From the NCBI GenBank assembly GCA_945859605.1, contig OX243827.1:24296439-24360438 (forward strand): DNA of 64,000 nt, read 5' to 3'. This stretch comes from Lumbricus rubellus. Its lineage: Eukaryota > Annelida > Clitellata > Crassiclitellata > Lumbricidae. The position numbers and the translations under genes were made by a program. Shown here in pieces: positions 58,066 through 64,000 of the stretch. The first letter of the stretch is position 1. Each line of letters starts with the position of its first letter. The notes beneath the pieces are model-generated. The model had not been told where the DNA came from. It searched no databases and saw only the letters and a program-made list of their open reading frames with translations.

Positions 58066-58636
58066 AATCACTGAGAGCAAAGTCATTGTTCAATAAGCCT
58101 ACAACAGTTTTGCACCAAAGACAGTACCGCCAAACAGTTACTGTAGGCTACTATTGATTTACTAGTAGAAGATAGGCCTACTGTAACAGCTCTCTGTTCT
58201 CTTTGCATCAATTTCACAGACCACTAGAAGTTAATTGATTTAGACGCGTTCATGGCTTGATAGTGCAGATGTGCTAACATATTTATTAACATAATTTATT
58301 AACACATTTTATTAACATTTCGAGTTGCCAATAATTTTCTGATGAAACGCTGACTAGGCTACGTGAGAAGTTACAACATAGAATTACAAATTATATGAAT
58401 AATGAATAATAGATCGGCGGACGGCAGTCGGTACAATACCGATATAAGTAAGCGGCTGCAAGTTTAACAAAACCGGCTTCGCCGAAGACCGCATAAGCCA
58501 GAGTTGGTGGGCCTATGCCTGAATATTCATTTTTATTAATGCACTACTAAAAGCGCTTAAATGCATGCTATTCTGGCCTCACGATCATTGGGCTGAAGTG
58601 AAAATTTTAGAATAGTTTGTTTGAGGTCAGCTTAAG
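58066..58636. other. Unassigned sequence, no gene seen
   Basis: Mixed DNA without repeats or coding evidence. Confidence 0.45.
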
Positions 58637-58772
58637 CAGTGTGGAAAAAGAAGTGCCTGGACGCCCCATTACCTTTCCAGGCTATATTAGGCCTATGCTA
58701 GCCAATAAGTGGCAGGACGGCGTTCAGATTTTAAAATAAGTGCATGACCGTCCAGCCACACTTTAAGCCCTG
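58637..58772. mobile_element. hAT-like MITE (136 bp), inverted relative to 50433-50610
   Basis: Starts CAGTGTGGAAAAAGAAGTGCC-like and ends CACTTTAAGCCCTG. Flanks AGCTTAAG and GGCTTAAG match 7 of 8. The interior is the inverse of the 50433 copy (CCTGGACGCCCC.. and AGTGGCAGGACGGCGT). Confidence 0.85.
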
Positions 58773-59400
58773 GGCTTAAGTCGACTTGTGGGAGAAAAAA
58801 GTCAAGTGACTTCTCTCAAGAAAATAATCAACTTGGGATCAGTGGCAATAAGCAAAATCGACTCGACTCGACTTGGGATGACTAAGTCGACTTGAAATCG
58901 ACTTGTTGGGATCGACTTCCTGGTCAAGTAGTAACGCGCCCCTGCAGGTATAGCCGTTTCGGTAGGTATATCCTAGCGGTAAAAATTTCTAGATTTAGAC
59001 TACATTATGGCGTCTGCAGCCGACTCTGATTCTGTTTTGTCTAGGACTTGATAACCGGAAGTACCACAAGCAGCCAAAGCCGCTAACATCGTTTGTTAAT
59101 CCTGTTACTTTAACGCAATTTCCTGTTTTTCCCACATAGACTACAGAAATAGTCAACTATAACGCAGTGGTGAGATTCATGTCCGTGAGATCGATAGACT
59201 AGTCTTGGTAAAACTAGAACCGCAACGCAAACTACGTGTGAAAACTGTGCATACGAAATTATTATGTGACGTTGCAGTGAACCAGCTCCTATTCTTAAAA
59301 TGAAATCAGGTTTACTGTTACATGCTCATAATGGGCAATGATAATTAGGTCGGGCTGTTTTTGTATGTAGGCATAACCGCATAGGCATGCATGTTTTTCG
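58773..59400. other. Unassigned sequence, no gene seen
   Basis: Repeated TCGACTTG words at 58795-58925 form a short degenerate repeat. A CA repeat follows at 59408-59450. Confidence 0.5.
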
Positions 59401-59409
59401 TACGCACGC

Positions 59410-59441
<32 letters not shown>

Positions 59442-59532
59442 ACACGCACGCACGTACTGTACGTACACACACATTATATAGCCTATATATGCATGTATGT
59501 TAGCATGTACGTGAAAATGCATGTACGACTGC

Positions 59533-59830
59533 ATGTATGTATGTATGTATGTATGTATGTATGTATGTATGTATGTATGTATGTATGTATGTATGTATGT
59601 ATGTATGTATGTATGTATGTATGTATGTATGTATGTATGTATGTATGTATGTATGTATGTATGTATGTATGTATGTACGGCTGCATGTATGTATGTATGT
59701 ATGTATGTATGTATGTATGTATGTATGTATGTATGTATGTATGTATGTATGTATGTATGTATGTATGTATGTATGTATGTATGTATGTATGTATGTATGT
59801 ATGTATGCATGCATGCATGCATGCTAGTAA
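59533..59830. repeat. TATG tetranucleotide repeat
   Basis: (TATG)n with one GGCTGC interruption near 59680 and a GCATGCATGC end. Confidence 0.97.
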
Positions 59831-60580
59831 GTATGCATGCATGCATGTATATATGTATGTACGTTTGAATGTATGCATGTATGCACGTTTGTCGTCACAC
59901 AGATTATTATCTTTCCCTCCTCCTTAACCCAGGCTTTGGATTGGCAGTACCAATAGATACCAGAATACAGACAGCGACAGAAATATAGACGGCAGAAGGC
60001 GGAAGAAGAAATTCTAATTAAGTCTTAAGTTGAAACTCGTTGGTGACGAAAGCGTTAATTGAAATACGACGACAGCCAGGAATCAGATAAGCAGCGTGAT
60101 TTACAGATAGCGCCAAGGGTGACAAGGTGCACATGCAGCTGATAACAATATCCAACATGAAATAACATCAATGACGCGCCCTGTCATGCGGCGTTCAAGG
60201 AGAATTTCAGGCGAATATCGATCTCTTAGGCCTACTCGGTATATGCTCACAGGCCACTCAAACCTCTTAATATGTAATAAGTTTGTCAGTGACCCTAAAC
60301 AGTTCCAAGGGTTGATTTCTTTAGTGTCGGTTGTAGCCAAGTGACTTCAGTATGTAATGCAATACAATGCAATATTAGAGAGGTATGCGGAATAAAAGAA
60401 GTCGATGAACTTTACTGTGGATATATTGATGCTTCTCAGACTTATAAGAGAATACTGCGAGCTGAAGAAAGGTAGGAACTAATATTAGATTTATTTTGAG
60501 AGTCGTTGACGAAAGACTGATGAAAAGACCTTGAGAATTAGATTGCCATGTATGTGTGCTTGTATTTATGTATATGTAAT
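59831..60580. other. Unassigned; partial dispersed repeat at 59912-59955
   Basis: CCTCCTCCTTAACCCAGGCT and TTGGATTGGCAG are a diverged copy of the 1667-type repeat. No gene is recognisable. Confidence 0.45.
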
Positions 60581-60582
60581 TG

Positions 60583-60890
60583 TGCATGTATGTATGTATG
60601 TATGTATGTATGCATGCATGCATGCATGCATGCATGCATGCATGCATGTATGTATGTATGTATGTATGTATGTATGTATGTATGTATGTATGTATGTATG
60701 TATGTATGTATGTATGTATGTATGTATGTATGTATGTATGTATGTATGTATGTATGTATGTATGTATGTATGTATGTATGTATGTATGTATGTATGTATG
60801 TATGTATGTATGTATGTATGTATGTATGTATGTATGTATGTATGTATGTATGTATGTATGTATGTATGTATGTATGTATGTATGCATATA
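60583..60890. repeat. TATG/CATG tetranucleotide repeat
   Basis: A GCAT block (60610-60648) followed by a long (TATG)n. A short (CAAT)n with LINE-tail look lies at 60938-60975. Confidence 0.97.
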
Positions 60891-61170
60891 TGTATGTAAT
60901 GTATGCAGGTATGTATGCGTTTGATTATGTATGTTTTGTCAATCAGTCAATCAACCAATCAATCAATCAATCATTTATTAAAACATTTGTAGGTGAATGT
61001 ATATATATATATATATTATATATATACACAACATATAATACACAACAAAAATACATAAATTGTTATCGAGAAAAACCAATTTGGAGAATAGACAACAAAC
61101 ATATCAATCCTGCTAAGAGAAGACACACCAATTTCCAAGTTTTAGGTGGTAACCGAACACAAAGGAACAC

Positions 61171-61173
61171 GAT

Positions 61174-61247
<74 letters not shown>

Positions 61248-61287
61248 AACAACAACAACAAAAGCAGCAGCAGCAACAACAACAATA
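61171..61287. repeat. CAA trinucleotide repeat
   Basis: (CAA)n with CAG interruptions, read as poly-Asn/Gln. No coding support. Confidence 0.95.
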
Positions 61288-61846
61288 ACAAGCAATTTAA
61301 CGTTAGACTACCAAAGAGAACTAATTGCAATTATTTAATCGGGAATAATTTAGTTTACGTCCAATTCATCAAATACGATTGCAGCATTACAGTCCCATTA
61401 TTAATATTTGTAAATTGGGTCTCTTTAATGTTAAGAGGAGGTGAGCTCGAAATTGAGGGAGCCATTGATCTAATGTCTTTGCTGATGAATTTGCCAACGC
61501 AGTCACCATATTACGACAAAAATGATAAAAACGCTTTGGTCGCATGGGTGGAGTTTGGTTTTCGTTCTTGGGGAGGGGCTAACCCCAGCCTGCCATGGGC
61601 TTTATTGGGGGACTAACCCCGAAAAGGGTACCATTTTCATGGTAAAAAGTTGAATCTGGGCCTTCTTGAAGGAGCTTAGGCCCCCCTAACCCCTGATAAA
61701 CTCCTCCCATGTTTGGTCGTGTTTTCAGTGACAATACAGATTCCATTTCACCGTAAACCTCAGAGTATTATAGACCACTAACCGGACTCTCCACTCTCTG
61801 GATCTAATCCATCGTTTCTTCCGTCTCAATTCAACGGAAGTTAAAC
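61288..61846 (+). other. 5' flank of the PRKG1 exon
   Basis: Contains the 5' UTR or upstream intron end of the kinase exon. No TATA box or clear acceptor can be selected. GGGGCTAACCCCAGCC-type inverted words at 61573-61612 are a minor self-complementary feature. Confidence 0.4.
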
Positions 61847-62172
61847 ATGGGGAGCACTGCAGAGTTCCAGAAGATGATCCGCCAGAGGGACGACCGGATC
61901 TCTGAGCTGGAACGGACTGTGGCCAAGCAGAGGGACATCATCGACGACCTCAACAGCAAGCTGGACAAGATCCAGACGGTCATGCACGATCAAATCCGGG
62001 ACTCCCTCGGACCCGGGGTCGGGACCGGCGGTGGAGGTGAGGTGGCGAGGAAGAGAGCCAGGGCGACGGGAATCTCGGCCGAACCGGGAGGGATGCCTCA
62101 GTCGCAAAGGACCTCGAAGAGTCAACATGAGTTCACGAAAGAGATGTTCAAGACTCACACGAAGTCCAACAG
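61847..62172 (+). CDS. PRKG1: cGMP-dependent protein kinase 1, first coding exon
   Basis: This exon encodes 108 residues plus two bases. A leucine-zipper coiled coil (about 10-50, with RISELERTVAKQRDIIDDLN) drives dimerisation and substrate targeting in this family. A basic patch ARKRARAT and the autoinhibitory pseudosubstrate segment GISAEP (75-80) match the ISAEP motif of PKG I. The exon ends FTKEMFKTHTKSNR, where the family continues SKDLIKEAI after a splice. The donor AG/GTTACT gives a phase 2 junction at 62172. The enzyme phosphorylates Ser/Thr in NO/cGMP signalling in the cytosol. The cGMP-binding and kinase exons lie beyond the window. Confidence 0.85.
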
Positions 62173-62295
62173 GTTACTAGTTGATAATATTGATTATCTT
62201 TGTTTCTCAATCTAGGAACTGATTCTATTTATTGCACACCTCTTTTAAGTAAAGAATTTGCTCTATAAGTATTTGCGTGCTTTTAATTCGCACTA

Positions 62296-62345
62296 GATAT
62301 AAGTAGATATAAGTAGATATAAGTAGATATAAGTAGATATAAGGC
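62296..62345. repeat. 10-bp tandem repeat AAGTAGATAT, five copies
   Basis: Perfect short tandem repeat directly upstream of the LINE open frames. It may belong to the element's 5' UTR or to the target DNA. Confidence 0.9.
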
Positions 62346-62377
62346 AATAGATAGGCAGTAGATATAAGGCAATTAAT

Positions 62378-62584
62378 GTGTCTCAACCAGACAAAAACAA
62401 CATTCAACAATATGATGACCTTACATGTAAGCTTATGACTTTCGTTTTGGGTGTTTTGGCTGCTATCGATAAGTCCAAAACCAGCATGGAAGCTAAACAT
62501 CGGGTATCTAAGGGGGCCTCAGATTTCCTGTTTGAAGGTGAGATCCAGTTCAGATGGACTAAGCCAGATAATGGAAACGTTTAA
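62378..62584 (+). pseudogene. Short frame upstream of the LINE polymerase, possible ORF1 end
   Basis: A 68-codon frame ending 16 bp before the endonuclease start. No RRM or CCHC knuckle is visible. Its place suggests the remnant of ORF1, but the identity is unproven. Confidence 0.35.
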
Positions 62585-62600
62585 AATTGTTTGGTTTCTT

Positions 62601-63179
62601 ATGATGGCTTGTGTTATCGCACATTGGAACATGCGTGGCCTGAGGGCACATCTTTACCAGTTTAAAAACTATCTTTGTAACACAAGAATATCTCCAGATA
62701 TAATATGTTTGCAAGAAACTTTTTTAAAAGAGAAATATCAAACACCTAAATTTGATAATTATAGTGTTGTAAGAAAGGATAATACTAAGCACAGTCGCGG
62801 AGGTTTAGCCATCCTAATTAAAAGTGGTATTAGTTTTACATTATTAGACAGTGATAATATTGAAAATGTTGAAACATTAGGCGTAAATATTAAAACTGAA
62901 ATTGGTCACTTAGATATTATAAATACATACATCGCTCCAGGAAATAAAATTGCTAAAGCCGACATTGAAAAAATCTTTCCACTAAAAAGAGCCATTGTTT
63001 TGGGAGACCTGAATGCTCACAACAAAAGTTGGGGGAGCACAAACATCAATGAAAGAGGTCAGATTTTAGAAGAAATTATAAATGATAAAAGTTTAACTAT
63101 TCTAAATACAGGACAACCCACATTAATACCTCCCATGCATTCCAAGAATCGTTCAGTAATTCAAAGGAGCTGGCCTTAA
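62601..63179 (+). pseudogene. LINE ORF2 N-terminus: apurinic-type endonuclease
   Basis: About 190 codons of an endonuclease/exonuclease/phosphatase domain that nicks target DNA in target-primed reverse transcription. Visible motifs in order are HWNMRGLRA, DIICLQETFLK (metal-binding Glu), RGGLAILIK and GDLNAHNKSWGS (catalytic Asp and Asn). The WN.RGLR.. and DLNAHN..WGS forms fit the I/Jockey group. The frame is broken by an indel at about 63150-63161; the missing SDH motif follows in another frame. Confidence 0.85.
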
Positions 63180-64000
63180 ATTGTCGGCATTATGTTTCTA
63201 ATAATAGCATGGGTTCAGACCATTACTTGTGTAACATAATTGTAAATGAGGAGGTTCAAATTGAACCTAACATGAGTATGCAAATGTGGAAGTTGAAGAA
63301 GGCCGACTGGAAAGCTTTTAAGGAAAATAGTCAATATTTTTTAACTGAAGGTCTTATTGATGAAAATAATAATGATACTTTCAAAAATATTGTAGAATCT
63401 CTCACGTCATTAGCCAATGAAACGCTACCTTGTAAGAAAAATAAACCCAACAATAAACATTTCCAATTAAATAGGAAACACAAACCAACTCCATTTTGGA
63501 ATAACAAATGCACCGAAGTAATCTACAGCAGAAATAAAGTTAGAAACAAAGCTATAAAGTCAAAGGAGTTGAAAGACTACATAGAATTAAAACATCAAGA
63601 AGCAGTTGTAAAGGTGACCTTAAAATCAGAAGCAAAAGCTAGTTGGGAAAACTTTTGTTCTGAATTAACTGACCAAACTAAATTGGGTAAGGTATGGGAC
63701 ATGGCTCGACGGATGAATGGTGTAACATCATATAGTTCCATCCCAACCTTAAATTCTAATGGATTGCTTGCAGAGAATAATTTAGACAAATCTAACCTAT
63801 TGGCGCAAATGTATGCCAATACTAGTAGTAATAGTAACTATAGTCCAAAATTTGTTGAGCATTTAAAAAGTGTCAAAAATGAACATAGCCCAATTCCATC
63901 TGATAACTTACCAGACCTAGAAGACATAGAGGCTCTTAACGAAAATTTCTCAATCAAAGAATTAAAAGATGCCATTCGAAATTCTAAATGTAATAAATCG
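63161..64000 (+). pseudogene. LINE ORF2 continuation, out of frame with the endonuclease start
   Basis: Open for about 280 codons to the window edge in a frame shifted from 62601-63179. It carries the endonuclease end GSDHYLCNI, then FWNNKCTEVIYSRNKVRNKA and KVWDMARRMNG, the linker usual between endonuclease and reverse transcriptase, and FSIKELKDAIRNSKCNKS, which begins the RT fingers region. One short indel therefore separates two otherwise well-kept halves, which suggests a fairly young copy. Confidence 0.85.

Larger units (their letters stand above)
62360..64000 (+). mobile_element. Non-LTR retrotransposon (I/Jockey group), runs off the window
   Basis: Lies in the intron after the first PRKG1 exon, same strand. 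It comprises a short upstream frame (62378-62584), an endonuclease frame (62601-63179) and a continuation in another frame to the window edge. The true 5' end is unknown; the RT core and 3' end lie beyond 64000. Confidence 0.85.

Overview
The window is eukaryotic nuclear DNA from an animal. It has introns with GT..AG boundaries, a eukaryotic tRNA with an internal Pol III promoter, tRNA-derived SINEs, and coding exons for metazoan protein families (SUEL lectin/CUB/sushi receptor, ZC3H10, cGMP-dependent protein kinase 1). The very high density of tetra- and trinucleotide repeats, the hAT and piggyBac miniature elements and the recurrent TAGGCCTA word suggest a marine invertebrate. The species cannot be named from the sequence alone.

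Layout. Positions 1-17,650 hold simple repeats (GACA, TCTG, TCA, CATA, TG, CTC), a 20-bp minisatellite, polypyrimidine and G-rich tracts, SINEs, and two TTAA-flanked piggyBac-like elements (2641-3625 and 15246-16958); no gene is recognisable. Positions 17,700-36,242 carry one plus-strand gene for a type I membrane protein in at least five exons: SUEL lectin, CUB-like, sushi/CCP, transmembrane helix and a 232-residue cytoplasmic tail. Its introns hold a degenerate Ty3/gypsy element (19139-22174, minus), kilobase TATG repeats and several hAT MITEs. The 5' exon with the signal peptide is not located. Positions 36,243-46,700 are intergenic, with SINEs, hAT MITEs and LINE tails. Positions 47,676-49,005 carry the coding exon of ZC3H10 (441 aa), with a probable non-coding leader exon ending at 46753. 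Positions 49,006-61,800 are again transposon-rich and include one tRNA-Lys(CTT) gene on the minus strand (54723-54795). The first coding exon of a PRKG1 / foraging-type kinase starts at 61847, and a partial, frameshifted I/Jockey-group LINE lies in the intron after it and runs off the window.

The three protein genes have no evident joint pathway. The main result of the hunt is a set of small DNA transposons whose ends can be fixed to the base by inverted repeats plus target-site duplications. There are also two structural puzzles in the receptor gene. Direct joining of its sushi and transmembrane exons would create an in-frame TGA, and its stop codon lies inside the first of six perfect TGACGTCA palindromes clustered in the 3' flank. 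No convincing new biochemical system was found.
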